A DNA stretch of 49,274 bases from Candidatus Curtissbacteria bacterium (lineage in GTDB: Bacteria; Patescibacteriota; Microgenomatia; Curtissbacterales; GWA2-41-24), in the NCBI GenBank assembly GCA_016183325.1, contig JACPEV010000002.1, forward strand, positions 1-49,274. Reading direction: 5' to 3'. Shown piece by piece: positions 1 to 9,535 of this stretch. The notes beneath the pieces are model-generated. The model was not told the DNA's origin. It was given only the letters and a program-made list of their open reading frames with translations, and made no database searches. The number at the start of each line of letters is the position of its first letter. The first letter of the stretch is position 1. The translations under genes and the position numbers were made by a program.

Positions 1-584
1 TACCCCATTGCTATTAGCTCGTCATAAGTCGCGCCGCCTTTGAGCGCCTCCATTATGCCCACGGTTGCACCTCCACGAGCCCGGGACAATTTATCCCGCA
101 AACGGTCGCTTGGAGGTTTTCTAAAATTCAAAGTTTCAAACTGCAAGTCGGCCTGGGGCGCTGCGCCAAGCACAGCGCGGGTAGCCGCTTTAACCTGCTG
201 GCGAACCCGCTCGCGTGTCAATCCATAAGAGCCGCCGACCTCCTCAAGAGACTGGTCACCGAAGAGATATCTCTGTGCCAGGTTGTGGCGGTTTTCCGGC
301 GCTCCTTTTCTTCCTCTATAGTTAACCGGCAAAGCAACCGGGACGCAATGTCTCCCTAAATTAAACGCGATAACATCGCTATCCCCTTCTGCATCACTTC
401 CAGTCCCCCTCCCGTCTTTCATCTTTCGCAAATGGTCCGAAAGCCTGCTTTCCTCGGCGGCAATTTTTCGCGAAAGAGGACTGTCCGGTTCCGCAAGCAA
501 ACGATCAACCAAAGTTTCATAAGCACTTCCGTATGCCTTTTTGGTATCTTCAAAAGGACGACTGCCTTGTCTTTCTGCCGACAT
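1..584 (-). CDS. Partial CDS (3' end outside window); protein with sigma-70 region-4-like HTH
   Basis: Manual translation from ATG at 584 stays open to the window edge: MSAERQGSRPFEDTKKAYGSAYETLVDRLLAEPDS...NLAQRYLFGDQSLEEVGGSYGLTRERVRQQVKAATRAV...; missing from the ORF track, probably because it has no stop in the window. Confidence 0.65.
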   Translation of the reverse strand, partial: MSAERQGSRPFEDTKKAYGSAYETLVDRLLAEPDSPLSRKIAAEESRLSDHLRKMKDGRGTGSDAEGDSDVIAFNLGRHCVPVALPVNYRGRKGAPENRHNLAQRYLFGDQSLEEVGGSYGLTRERVRQQVKAATRAVLGAAPQADLQFETLNFRKPPSDRLRDKLSRARGGATVGIMEALKGGATYDELIAMG

Positions 585-682
585 GGGTGCAATTATATCA
601 GCACTATGGGGCATGATCAACCATACATCAATCCCCTGTTTGGAGATTTACACTAGAAGTCATTTCAAAACCAACCTTCGTC

Positions 683-787
683 GTCATTCTGAACTTGTCT
701 GGAGTCTAAAGACTCCGACCTGTAAGGTTTCAGCATCTGGATCCTGAAATGAATTCAGGATGACAGATGAAAGTGGGGTAATGTCAG
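683..787. repeat. Palindromic dispersed repeat (GTCATTCTGAACTTGTCTGGAGTCTAAAGACTCC...GGATGAC), near-identical inverted copy at 34092-34224
   Basis: Direct comparison of the two loci; core shared also with 7067-7176 and 45977-46032. Confidence 0.85.
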
Positions 788-819
788 CAAAAAATATATT
801 GACAATCAATGGTTTAGGG

Positions 820-942
820 TAACTGTCCACGTTCGTGATAATTTATTCTTCGAACGAGCGTAGTGAAGTGAGAAGTTTAGATAAATAGTTCTCGCTTACG
901 CTCGAACAATAATAAAAATATCAGAGACGTGGACAGTTACGG
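820..942. repeat. Inverted repeat element, ends GTAACTGTCCACGT / ACGTGGACAGTTAC
   Basis: Terminal inverted repeats read directly; related sequence at about 18963-19245. Confidence 0.75.
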
Positions 943-1060
943 TTTAGGATTAAATTTCGGCCTTTTTGCAAAAAGTGGTACAATAATAGCCGCTCCAAAC
1001 CAACCAGCAGACAAGTTAATGAAAAGATCAGCAGAAGATGCCAGAATAATTTTGTCCATA

Positions 1061-1906
1061 CTACATTTTCTGGGGGGCGGAGACGCCAAGAAGCCTCAAG
1101 GTATTGGCAAGGGCGATTTTGGTCGCCGAAATTAAGGCAATCCTCGCCTCAGTTAATTCTTTATCGTCAGAAAGCACTGGACAATTTTCGTAAAACTTAT
1201 GGAAACTGTCGGCAAGGTCTATCGAATATGCCGTCAACCGGTGAACAGCAAAATTGCTCGCAATATCCTCGACAAGTTCAGGCAAACGGGTAATCTGCTT
1301 TATCAGGGACAGTTCGTAGTTGGTAGTTAATAGTTGGTAGTTTGCATTGTCATCCTGGAGGGAGTGAAACGACCGATAGGATCTCTTTTTTGAGATTCTA
1401 TCGCTTCGCTCCAGAATGACAGGGGTACGGGACTCGAGATTGACATTGGGGACTTTTGTCAAAATGCTTGCTATACGGGCGTGCGCATATTGAACATAGT
1501 AGACCGGATTTTTGTTGGACCTCTCCTTTGCCAAATCCAAATCAAAATCAATGTGAGAATTGGGGTCGTACATCAAAATAAAAAACCGCAAAGCATCAGG
1601 GCCAATTTCATCAAGTACCTCTCTTGCTGTAATAAACGTGCCCGATCGCTTTGACATCTTAACTATCTCAGAACCCCTCTTAAACCTAACCCACTGGTAT
1701 AAAATTACATGGAATTTGGAAGTCTCATGTCCCAGGCTAGCTATCGCCGCCTTGATTCTTGGCACATGCCCATGATGATTTGCACCCCAAACATCGACTA
1801 CTAAATCAGGACTATTCTCAAATTTTAGATTGTGATAGGCAATATCGTTGGCAAAATAAGTGTAAGAACCATCCGATTTAACAACCACCGATTCTCGATC
1901 TTTCAA
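1061..1906 (-). CDS. argS: Arginyl-tRNA synthetase, C-terminal part (out of frame with N-terminal part)
   Basis: KSDGSYTYFANDIAYHNLKF, DVWGANHHGHVPRIKAAI, KMSKRSGTFITAREVLDEIG, C-terminal LLGVSAPQKM; start is TTG and probably artificial. Confidence 0.85.
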   Translation of the reverse strand: MKDRESVVVKSDGSYTYFANDIAYHNLKFENSPDLVVDVWGANHHGHVPRIKAAIASLGHETSKFHVILYQWVRFKRGSEIVKMSKRSGTFITAREVLDEIGPDALRFFILMYDPNSHIDFDLDLAKERSNKNPVYYVQYAHARIASILTKVPNVNLESRTPVILERSDRISKKRSYRSFHSLQDDNANYQLLTTNYELSLIKQITRLPELVEDIASNFAVHRLTAYSIDLADSFHKFYENCPVLSDDKELTEARIALISATKIALANTLRLLGVSAPQKM

Positions 1907-3027
1907 AAATTGATCATTTGGTGCAAACCATTGACGGTGTTTGCGAGCTCGCTTTCCGAGTAGAACTTATCAAACTCAATGCCCATCGCGGCACAATCAG
2001 CCATTATTTCTTTGAACAAAATCTGCACCGCCTTCTTGCCAGCGTCAGCAGCATCAACGTCCCCCGAACCCGGTTTGGAATTGCGCTGCAAACCGGGTTC
2101 GTTTTCTGATTTGCTGCCAGCCGCAGTAAGATTTTTGGGGGTGGCAGTCGTGGGAGGGTTCCCAACAGCGCGCAGCTCGACATTGTTTTGTTGATCACCT
2201 TTCGATTTCAGTTTCGAGCGAGCACTGGCGGGAAGGAAACGACTGACAGGACCCGCAAAAATTTTCTTTGCAAGTTCGCGAACATACTCCCCTTTATACT
2301 CCTGCTCTTCGACCCGTTGACCATTTGACACGTTGACTATCGACTCGCCCAGCTTTCTTACCTGCTCGCCAATATCATTGTGATAATATTCACGCAGCAC
2401 ATCGTAGCCACAAAATTGCAAAACATTGGCCAAAACATCACCTATCGGTCCACCCCGAGCATTGCCAAAGTGAAGTGGACCGGTTGGGTTTGCGGAAACA
2501 AACTCCACCCTGGCCTTCTTGCCTTTCCCCAAACTGCTCGACCCAAAACCACTACCAGCTTTGAGCACAATCTCTACCTGTTCTTGCCAAATCTCAGGTT
2601 TTATAAAAAAATTGATAAAACCCGGAGGCGCGACCTCTAGTTTTTCGATGTACAGCAAATTTTTCAAACTATCAGCCAAAATCCTCGCAATCTCTATCGG
2701 AGATTGCTTAATTATACGGTATCCTTTGTCATTCTGGAGCCCGCTTCGCCCGCGAAGCGAGGCGAGCGAAGCGATAGAATCTCTTTTCGAGCTTGTTTTA
2801 GATCCTATCGGTCTCCGGCTATCGCCGGATCCCTCCAGGATGACAGAAGAAGTTATCTTAAGCGCTACATTGGTACTATAATCCCCAAACCTCCCACTGC
2901 TCGTCCTTGTGACTTCAATTTGTCTTTTGTCAATTGTCAATTGCTCGCCCGGCGAAGCCTTGGCGAAGCTGGGTAAATTGTCAATTGTTTTTTCCAAATC
3001 GCGTCTAATCTGTGCTCTCAAATTCAT
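1903..3027 (-). CDS. argS: Arginyl-tRNA synthetase, N-terminal part
   Basis: VEFVSANPTGPLHFGNARGGPIGDVLANVLQFCGYDVLREYYHNDIGEQ (class I HIGH-like HFGNARG). Confidence 0.85.
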   Translation of the reverse strand: MNLRAQIRRDLEKTIDNLPSFAKASPGEQLTIDKRQIEVTRTSSGRFGDYSTNVALKITSSVILEGSGDSRRPIGSKTSSKRDSIASLASLRGRSGLQNDKGYRIIKQSPIEIARILADSLKNLLYIEKLEVAPPGFINFFIKPEIWQEQVEIVLKAGSGFGSSSLGKGKKARVEFVSANPTGPLHFGNARGGPIGDVLANVLQFCGYDVLREYYHNDIGEQVRKLGESIVNVSNGQRVEEQEYKGEYVRELAKKIFAGPVSRFLPASARSKLKSKGDQQNNVELRAVGNPPTTATPKNLTAAGSKSENEPGLQRNSKPGSGDVDAADAGKKAVQILFKEIMADCAAMGIEFDKFYSESELANTVNGLHQMINF

Positions 3028-3118
3028 TCTGCCTTACAGTGTACAGTGTCAACCATAACCAGTAAAGTCACAGCTCAAACCATCGTACACGGCAAAGATT
3101 TGCTCTCTCGCCTAAGTT

Positions 3119-3646
3119 TTGCATGCTTGCACCCATATGAAACTAGAAGGAATCTTAAGGCCTAGGGGCCAAACCGAATTGCAAGTATCAGTTGCTCATG
3201 AAAGAATAAGAATGGCCGAAATTAAATCGGATGAGAGTTGGCTCCAGCTGGCAAAAGATCCCGCCGCCATAACTTTCGATAAACTATCCTCACGACTCCA
3301 AGAAGAGAGAGATCAGACCACCATTTTGCTCAAAATTGCAACTTGGTTTCATGAGCAATGGCCCGATCACCAAAACCTCCTCTATCTTGAACATTACCGC
3401 GATCAGCTTAACCTCTTAGAAGAAGCTTGCGATCTCACCACCCCCCAAGGTAAACTTGCTGCCTTCTTTTGGCTTAATGAAAGAAAAGATGAGACTGACT
3501 CAAGACTGGAAACATACCCTGTGCACAATGGCTTTGATAGAGGACTCGCCAATCTTTCATCACTCTGGTTAGTCTATAACGCTTCCATCTCTCTTCTTAC
3601 CGAAGCTTTGCGCCAGGCCGAAGTTAATGTTGGCTCCACAAGCTAA
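3119..3646 (+). CDS. Hypothetical protein
   Basis: 175 aa ORF with protein-like composition, convergent with the following CDS; true start may be downstream. Confidence 0.5.
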   Translation: MHACTHMKLEGILRPRGQTELQVSVAHERIRMAEIKSDESWLQLAKDPAAITFDKLSSRLQEERDQTTILLKIATWFHEQWPDHQNLLYLEHYRDQLNLLEEACDLTTPQGKLAAFFWLNERKDETDSRLETYPVHNGFDRGLANLSSLWLVYNASISLLTEALRQAEVNVGSTS

Positions 3647-4502
3647 AACTTTCTGCATCACTCACCACCTCAATGATCCCATTAATATCATTGCGCAGTA
3701 TTTTTACTCCTTTCGATTCTAATAAATCCAACACTTCTTTTGTCGGGTGCCCGAAGCTGTTTTTGCCCACTTGAATCACTGCAACCTCTGGATTCACTGA
3801 ATCTAAAATCTCCTCATTTGTCCCCGTTTTTGATCCATGATGAGAAACTTTCAGAAGTTCGCACTCAGTGTCAATCAGTGTTTCCAATATCTCTTTGGGG
3901 ATATCCCCGGTTAAATAAGCGCAAAATCCGCCGTACTCAAGACGCATGACAATAGAAGTTTCATTGAGGTCTTTCGGCGCCTTAACCCCCCACTGGTCAA
4001 TGTCAGACCGACTCGGCCACAAAACTTTTAGTACTAAGGGTTCAACCCTCGCGAGGGTTGAACCCTTAACCAGAATCTCATCACCAGCGTTTGGGGTATA
4101 TATTCTGGTATTTTCTTCTTTTAAAGCTTCTTCCCACGCACGATAAACATCCGTCTCATTTGCTACGCCAGTCGTCATAATCATCTCTACTTGATACCTT
4201 GCCAAAACCTCCACCAGTCCCTCTAAATGATCCCTCTGTGGATGTGTCAAAACAACCAGCTCTATTTTTCTATCCCAAAAGGGTATTTTTTGCCCCAAGC
4301 AATCGACAATTTTTGTACCCGGCCCTCCGTCGACAACTATCTGTTTGCCCGAAGGCGCAATAATCAAAATTCCGTCTCCCTGCCCTACGTCGCAAAAGAT
4401 AAGCCTAAGCTTGCCAAAACTTTGAGACTGGAAGATAAAAAGCATACCAAGGCTTATGAGAATTAAGGCAGAGATTAGGAGAAATTTTTCTTTGGTAGCC
4501 AT
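3624..4502 (-). CDS. Metallo-beta-lactamase-fold protein, ComEC C-terminal-domain-like
   Basis: FCDVGQGDGILIIAPSGKQIVVDGG, LTHPQRDHLEGL, LKVSHHGSKTGTNEEIL. Confidence 0.85.
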   Translation of the reverse strand: MATKEKFLLISALILISLGMLFIFQSQSFGKLRLIFCDVGQGDGILIIAPSGKQIVVDGGPGTKIVDCLGQKIPFWDRKIELVVLTHPQRDHLEGLVEVLARYQVEMIMTTGVANETDVYRAWEEALKEENTRIYTPNAGDEILVKGSTLARVEPLVLKVLWPSRSDIDQWGVKAPKDLNETSIVMRLEYGGFCAYLTGDIPKEILETLIDTECELLKVSHHGSKTGTNEEILDSVNPEVAVIQVGKNSFGHPTKEVLDLLESKGVKILRNDINGIIEVVSDAESFSLWSQH

Positions 4503-4591
4503 TGTGCATTTGGAAAATAGTTAATAGAAAATAGAAATTAGTAATAGAAAATAGAAAATTGAAAATGGTAAATGTTTCTTCTTTCCAATTT

Positions 4592-5845
4592 CTACTTAAC
4601 TACTTTCCACCTCCATATCAATATCAAAATAAAAAGCAATATATAAAAAGCTATCACCATTAGCATGTTTCCTTTACCCAAACTCAGCTTCTCAATTGGC
4701 ATTTGGGCAAAAATCGCAACTATTTTGCCAAAATAAAATGCCGGCACATAGGCAAGATAAGCCAAAAGCTGGGCTGCGGGCATAAAAATCAGGCTAGCTC
4801 CCGCGATCAGAAAGCCCAAGGCCATCACCGGTCCAACTGCAAAAGCGACCAAGATGTTAGCAATCGGACCAATTGGCGAAACCTGGCCAAAATGATAAAG
4901 AATCAAAGGAGCCGTCAACAAATAGGCACTGGTGGCAATTGCCGCGTTTTGCCAAAGTCCATCCGAGAGATAACCTACAAAGGTCGGACCTTTTTTAAGG
5001 TCCGACCTTAAATAACTGCTTAAATAACTTCCCAAGGTGACAATTCCTAGAGTTGCCGCAAAGGTGAGTTGAAAAGAGATCTCAAAGATAGCAGCAGGCG
5101 CAAAAAATAAAATCACCAAAGCCGCAAGCAGCAAACCCCAAACAGCTATCCTTTCACGACCTATGTATATCGCGCAAGAGCTAAACATAACCATAAGGCT
5201 AGCCCGCATCACCGGCGATTCAAAACCGGTTAAGAGTGCATAACCAAAAACTGCTACAGTCGCCAAGAACAGGCTCAATCTTCTGCCCCAATATTTGGCC
5301 AAGGCCATAAAAATGCCGGCCACAATCGAAAGGTTCTGGCCGGAAACAACGACCACATGAATCGTGCCTGTTTTAATCAACTGATCTTTAAAATCGCGCT
5401 CTATATCATCAACCCCAAGTACGGTCCCGACAACCAACGTAGCTTCCCGCGACGGTAATAGTTCTTTTATGTCCGATGAAATTTGCTCTCTGATACCAGC
5501 AACCAGGTACCTGGCACCAGGCACTACTCCCACCTTCTCAATCTTCGCCCCAAAAATATTCCCCTTCTCATCGACCTCCCCCTCAACTCTGATTCGATCT
5601 CCAACCCTATATCTTGGAAAAAGATCCGTATAAATTCGCCCGTCTCCGACTCGAATAACTTGGCGCACGCCAGATATTCTCGGTTCAGTCTTAACCGTTG
5701 CCGCAAAAGTAACCTGCTGGTTCCTTGGTAACTTCGTCTCGGGTTTGTGCCAAGCAATTCTCAGGGCAATTGCCAAGCCTAAAACAATAATAGCTGAGGA
5801 ATAAATCAGGAAATTTTTAATATTAATTCTTTTATCAATTGTCAA
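4592..5845 (-). CDS. ComEC/Rec2-family competence membrane protein (channel domain)
   Basis: SGQNLSIVAGIF, LLTGFESPVMRASLMV, multiple TM segments; adjacent to comEA-like gene. Confidence 0.85.
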   Translation of the reverse strand: MTIDKRINIKNFLIYSSAIIVLGLAIALRIAWHKPETKLPRNQQVTFAATVKTEPRISGVRQVIRVGDGRIYTDLFPRYRVGDRIRVEGEVDEKGNIFGAKIEKVGVVPGARYLVAGIREQISSDIKELLPSREATLVVGTVLGVDDIERDFKDQLIKTGTIHVVVVSGQNLSIVAGIFMALAKYWGRRLSLFLATVAVFGYALLTGFESPVMRASLMVMFSSCAIYIGRERIAVWGLLLAALVILFFAPAAIFEISFQLTFAATLGIVTLGSYLSSYLRSDLKKGPTFVGYLSDGLWQNAAIATSAYLLTAPLILYHFGQVSPIGPIANILVAFAVGPVMALGFLIAGASLIFMPAAQLLAYLAYVPAFYFGKIVAIFAQMPIEKLSLGKGNMLMVIAFYILLFILILIWRWKVVK

Positions 5846-5938
5846 TTATCAAATGTCAGTTGTCATCCTTCGACTTTGCTCAGGATGACCCTGAGTTCAT
5901 TATCGAAGGGTCAGCTGTCAGCTGTCACTTGTCAGTTG

Positions 5939-6541
5939 TCAGTAGGCAATCATCCCCTTAATTTTCTCCCACACCGACTTATTTACCGCCTTCTTAGTCA
6001 AGAGCTCCTCTAAACTGCTATAAGGGCGCGAGGCGATAATCTTTTGGGCCGTCACTGGACCAACTCCCGGCAACTTATCAAGTTCGCTCTCAGACGCCGC
6101 GTTAATATTGACTAAACTTGTACTCTGACTTATCACTTGTGACTTATCACTTATGACTTGTTCGCCCGTGGCGAACACATATATCTTCTGTCCGTCCGCA
6201 AGCTTGGCCGCCAAATTAATCTTGGTTTGATCCGCATCTTCCGTTAGTCCTCCGGCCATCTTAATCGCATCATCGACCCGCAAGCCAGCGGCCAATTTAT
6301 AGACGCCCGGCGAAAGCACCGCTCCATCCACATGCACCACTATTTCAGTTGGCTCACCCCTTTCAGTGCTCTTGGTGGTTGCAATGATCTGTATATCGCT
6401 TGACGAATTTTGATTTTTGAAGAAAAATAAGCCGGCGCCTAAAGCCAAAACAAACAGTCCGCCAAAAAATAAACCTAGGGCAATCAGTCTTAAACGCTTG
6501 TTCCCCTCGCCATAATTTCCTTCCGATAAATCTTCAGCCAT
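5939..6541 (-). CDS. ComEA-like protein (SLBB + helix-hairpin-helix)
   Basis: VHVDGAVLSPGVYKLAAGLRVDDAIKMAGG and VNINAASESELDKLPGVGPVTAQKIIASRPYSSLEEL. Confidence 0.9.
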   Translation of the reverse strand: MAEDLSEGNYGEGNKRLRLIALGLFFGGLFVLALGAGLFFFKNQNSSSDIQIIATTKSTERGEPTEIVVHVDGAVLSPGVYKLAAGLRVDDAIKMAGGLTEDADQTKINLAAKLADGQKIYVFATGEQVISDKSQVISQSTSLVNINAASESELDKLPGVGPVTAQKIIASRPYSSLEELLTKKAVNKSVWEKIKGMIAY

Positions 6542-6954
6542 TTCTTAAACGCCATAATTAAATCCTTGGCGCCCCGCTCTGTCAACTCCCGATTGACCAC
6601 TCCACCATGATGCGGGTATTTAAACAATCGTCTGTTGGCAGAAGAAAATCCGTGAGCGTAGTGACACAGTTCATGGCAGATGGTATATTCTACCACTGCA
6701 ACCGGCACATTTTCGCGAGCAAACATTGAGGTAATGGTAATTATGCTCTTTTGGGGCACCCCCTCGCTTAGCTTAAGTGACTTAAGTAGCCTAAGTGACT
6801 TAAGACCGCGTGGCTTTACAAGCCGAATCGAACCGAATCTGAACTTCGCCTCCCGGCCGAATTTAATCTCCAGCGGATTAGTAATCGCAAGGTCTGAAAA
6901 ATAGGTTTTAAGCAGATGATCCAACTGTTTCTTCAGCCACCCATGATCTCTCAT
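6490..6954 (-). CDS. SprT/YgjP-like putative metallopeptidase
   Basis: HELCHYAHGFSSANRRLFKYPHHG (HExxH). Confidence 0.7.
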   Translation of the reverse strand: MRDHGWLKKQLDHLLKTYFSDLAITNPLEIKFGREAKFRFGSIRLVKPRGLKSLRLLKSLKLSEGVPQKSIITITSMFARENVPVAVVEYTICHELCHYAHGFSSANRRLFKYPHHGGVVNRELTERGAKDLIMAFKKWLKIYRKEIMARGTSV

Positions 6955-6991
6955 AAACTGATTGTAGCTGGCAGCGGATTGATATTCAACC

Positions 6992-7038
6992 CTCTCAATC
7001 TTATTACAAATATTTCAATGATCATTGAACAAAATGCA
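6992..7038. repeat. 47-nt dispersed repeat, second copy at 8829-8875
   Basis: CTCTCAATCTTATTACAAATATTTCAATGATCATTGAA(C/T)AAAATGCA in both places. Confidence 0.9.
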
Positions 7039-7066
7039 GAACTCTTTTCAAAACTCATACATTATT

Positions 7067-7176
7067 GTCATGCTGAACTTGTCTGGAGTCTAAAGACTCC
7101 GACCTGTAAGGTTTCAGCATCTATATAGATCCCGAAACCCATTCGGGTCGATAAAATCAGACGAGTTCGGGATGAC
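7067..7176. repeat. Palindromic dispersed repeat, same family as 683-787
   Basis: GTCATGCTGAACTTGTCTGGAGTCTAAAGACTCCGACCTGTAAGGTTTCAGCATC...GGGATGAC. Confidence 0.85.
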
Positions 7177-7212
7177 ACTTTTTAAACAGGTTCGCAATCA
7201 GCCCGATTTTTA

Positions 7213-8730
7213 TCAGCGCGGAAGCGTTCCGAGAAAAGAATAGTGATTTACTCCCTTAACGTCCTTTACCCCAACTCTGACAGCCTTTCCGCCAACTTCT
7301 ATTATCACCAGCTCAGAACCTTCGACGTGGGGCGCAAGATAGTTCCTAACCGTTTGCGCTGAAACCCCTGTTATTTCTGCCAGCTCACCAGCAGTTTGAT
7401 CGCCCTTCGCAAGAGCTTCTACTATACGGCCCAGATTTTCTGCCTTTGCCCTTATCTTGAATGAATGTGAATGGGGATAATAGAGTTCGGCCGAAGTTCG
7501 GGCAAACTTGTCAAGATTTTTTCTGGCCAGCTCAATCCGGGCTCTTTGCTCAGCTTGCTGCTCAGCGGTTAAGGACCTTCCTTCAAAAATTGCCAGAACA
7601 GGCCAGATAAAGCCAAAACCAAAAGACCAACCTTTTGAGGTTAAGCTGACATCGGACTGCTTCTCTCCTCCCTTAAAATTATCAACTCTTAAAAGATACT
7701 CTCTTTGGGCAAAACCGCTGAGTATCAAGGATACATTGCTCTTCAAACTCTCAGCGCCCCATCTTGCCTTGAGCCCCTCAGGCAGCTTATCAACAATATC
7801 AGCTATGGAAAATCTGGGAGAATTTGATGCCAGCTGCTCGATTGCCAAAACAACCTCATCTTGCAGTCCATGACCTGTATTAAAATACCCTGGCTCACGC
7901 AAGTCCTTACCCTCTTTGCGCTCATATTGCAAGGGCACTTTGGCTGTATGGGAAGTAACTGCCCTGTATTCTGCCAAACCTAGTCCATTAAAGAGCTTAA
8001 GAGCTTCCTTGGTGGAGTTCTGATACAATTGGAGATTGGTTACTAAGTCAACCTCCCGCACCTGATGGGAATGGCGCATCAGATAGTCAAGAATGCGGGC
8101 TCTGGTGATGGGAGATCGGTTGTCACCTGAAGAGCCAGTCTTTCCCAAAAGAGGGTAGAGAGATTGCTGATGGTGATTTTCCCACCACAAAGTAAGACAA
8201 GCAGCGTCAAGATATTTTTGGCCCATCTCGGTGATGCCAAAGCCAATAGTTTGCCTTTCAATATTGAATTTTCGCGCCACCAGCCCGACACTGTAAAGAC
8301 TTTCTTGACAATAGCCAACCATATTCCCTTTTGCATTGCTGCCTGCTGCCTCAAGAAGCTGGGTTTGGGCAAAAATCTCGCTGTATGTCTCAAAGAGATC
8401 CTTTATGGAAATATATGTTCCGGGGTTGGTTCTTTGGGCAATCTCTATCCACAGCCAGGCTTTCACTCCATTGTTGCAAGCTCCAGAAAAGGCGTCTGCT
8501 GCTTCTTCCCATGTTTCTTTTAAGAATTCAGGGGTCTTTTGGGCCTGTTTTTCCCAGCGATTAAAAGTAACCAATCTTCTGGCTTGCTGATAAAAAGGCT
8601 CTTGTCTTAACCCCCCGTATTCCCCGGCCTCTGCTTGCGAATCAGCTCTCAAACTCCTTAAACGACCTGCCTGCTGCCTTCTATATTCCTGGGCTCTTTC
8701 CAAAGTGCTAATTGCCTCTGGTCTTGCCAT
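7213..8730 (-). CDS. Hypothetical protein with probable C-terminal helix-turn-helix
   Basis: 505 aa ORF; GDQTAGELAEITGVSAQTVRNYLAPHVEG. Confidence 0.6.
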   Translation of the reverse strand: MARPEAISTLERAQEYRRQQAGRLRSLRADSQAEAGEYGGLRQEPFYQQARRLVTFNRWEKQAQKTPEFLKETWEEAADAFSGACNNGVKAWLWIEIAQRTNPGTYISIKDLFETYSEIFAQTQLLEAAGSNAKGNMVGYCQESLYSVGLVARKFNIERQTIGFGITEMGQKYLDAACLTLWWENHHQQSLYPLLGKTGSSGDNRSPITRARILDYLMRHSHQVREVDLVTNLQLYQNSTKEALKLFNGLGLAEYRAVTSHTAKVPLQYERKEGKDLREPGYFNTGHGLQDEVVLAIEQLASNSPRFSIADIVDKLPEGLKARWGAESLKSNVSLILSGFAQREYLLRVDNFKGGEKQSDVSLTSKGWSFGFGFIWPVLAIFEGRSLTAEQQAEQRARIELARKNLDKFARTSAELYYPHSHSFKIRAKAENLGRIVEALAKGDQTAGELAEITGVSAQTVRNYLAPHVEGSELVIIEVGGKAVRVGVKDVKGVNHYSFLGTLPR

Positions 8731-8778
8731 AGGGGGAAAGTATAGCAGAAAAGCTTCCAGTGTTCACCTCAGGGGAGG

Positions 8779-8941
8779 ATAACAGGTTAGTTCTTACCAG
8801 TGCTTCCAGGTACGAAAATTTGACCTATCTCTCAATCTTATTACAAATATTTCAATGATCATTGAATAAAATGCAATCAGGGAGCGACCTTTGACTTTAC
8901 CTGCTTGATCACCTGGGATGAATACTGGAGAAAACTAAACC
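8779..8941. repeat. Inverted-repeat element, outer arms AACAGGTTAGTTCTTACCAGT / ACTGGAGAAAACTAAAC
   Basis: Same outer arms at 15524-15666 and 22762-22884 with different contents. Confidence 0.7.
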
Positions 8942-8954
8942 CTTGCAGAAGAAC

Positions 8955-9469
8955 TTAGGGCTGCCAAACGTCAAACTGCCTAACTTGGTCTAAGTTTGGA
9001 TTGTCTAAGTTTGGATCAAATCCAAAACCGTCCGAGTGGGCAAAAACCCATTTTTTGGAATCTGGATCCTGGAAGAAAAACCAGGGACTTTCGGATTTAC
9101 TTGGACTAGTCTCGCCAAAAACCCGATGAGGATTATTGCCGCCAACCACAATTGCTTTAGGAATAACCTTTTGGGCAGGTAGTTTACCGATCTCATTACC
9201 CATTTGATGCTTTGTCGTATTAGCTGTTGAAGGTCTTGCTGCTGGACATTTAGTTGCAACTTTTCCCTAGCGGTTTCAATAGCTTTTCCTACCTCCGGAA
9301 CTACGTATCGAGCTAGTCCAAGTGCACCAAGCCCCAAGAGAACTTTTGCAATTGTTCCAGCCACGGGCCTCCTCGGAACTCTGGTCTGCATCTGTGTGCG
9401 AATTCGTTGGGCAACCCTGTCTTCTGGATGAGGTATTGACGAGACTTCTCGGCTGTTAGCTTCTGCCAT
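8955..9469 (-). pseudogene. Hypothetical membrane protein split over two frames (9005-9469 and 8955-9203)
   Basis: Frame 1 ...QQDLQQLIRQ then a second frame NTTKHQMGNEIGKLPAQKVIPKAIVVGGNNPHRVFGE...; both look protein-like, implying a single indel near 9205-9240. Confidence 0.45.
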
Positions 9470-9535
9470 AGTTTATTTATACTACAAAATTTATTAATCG
9501 ATCGGCAACCCTTCGACTTCGCTCAGGGTAAACAA

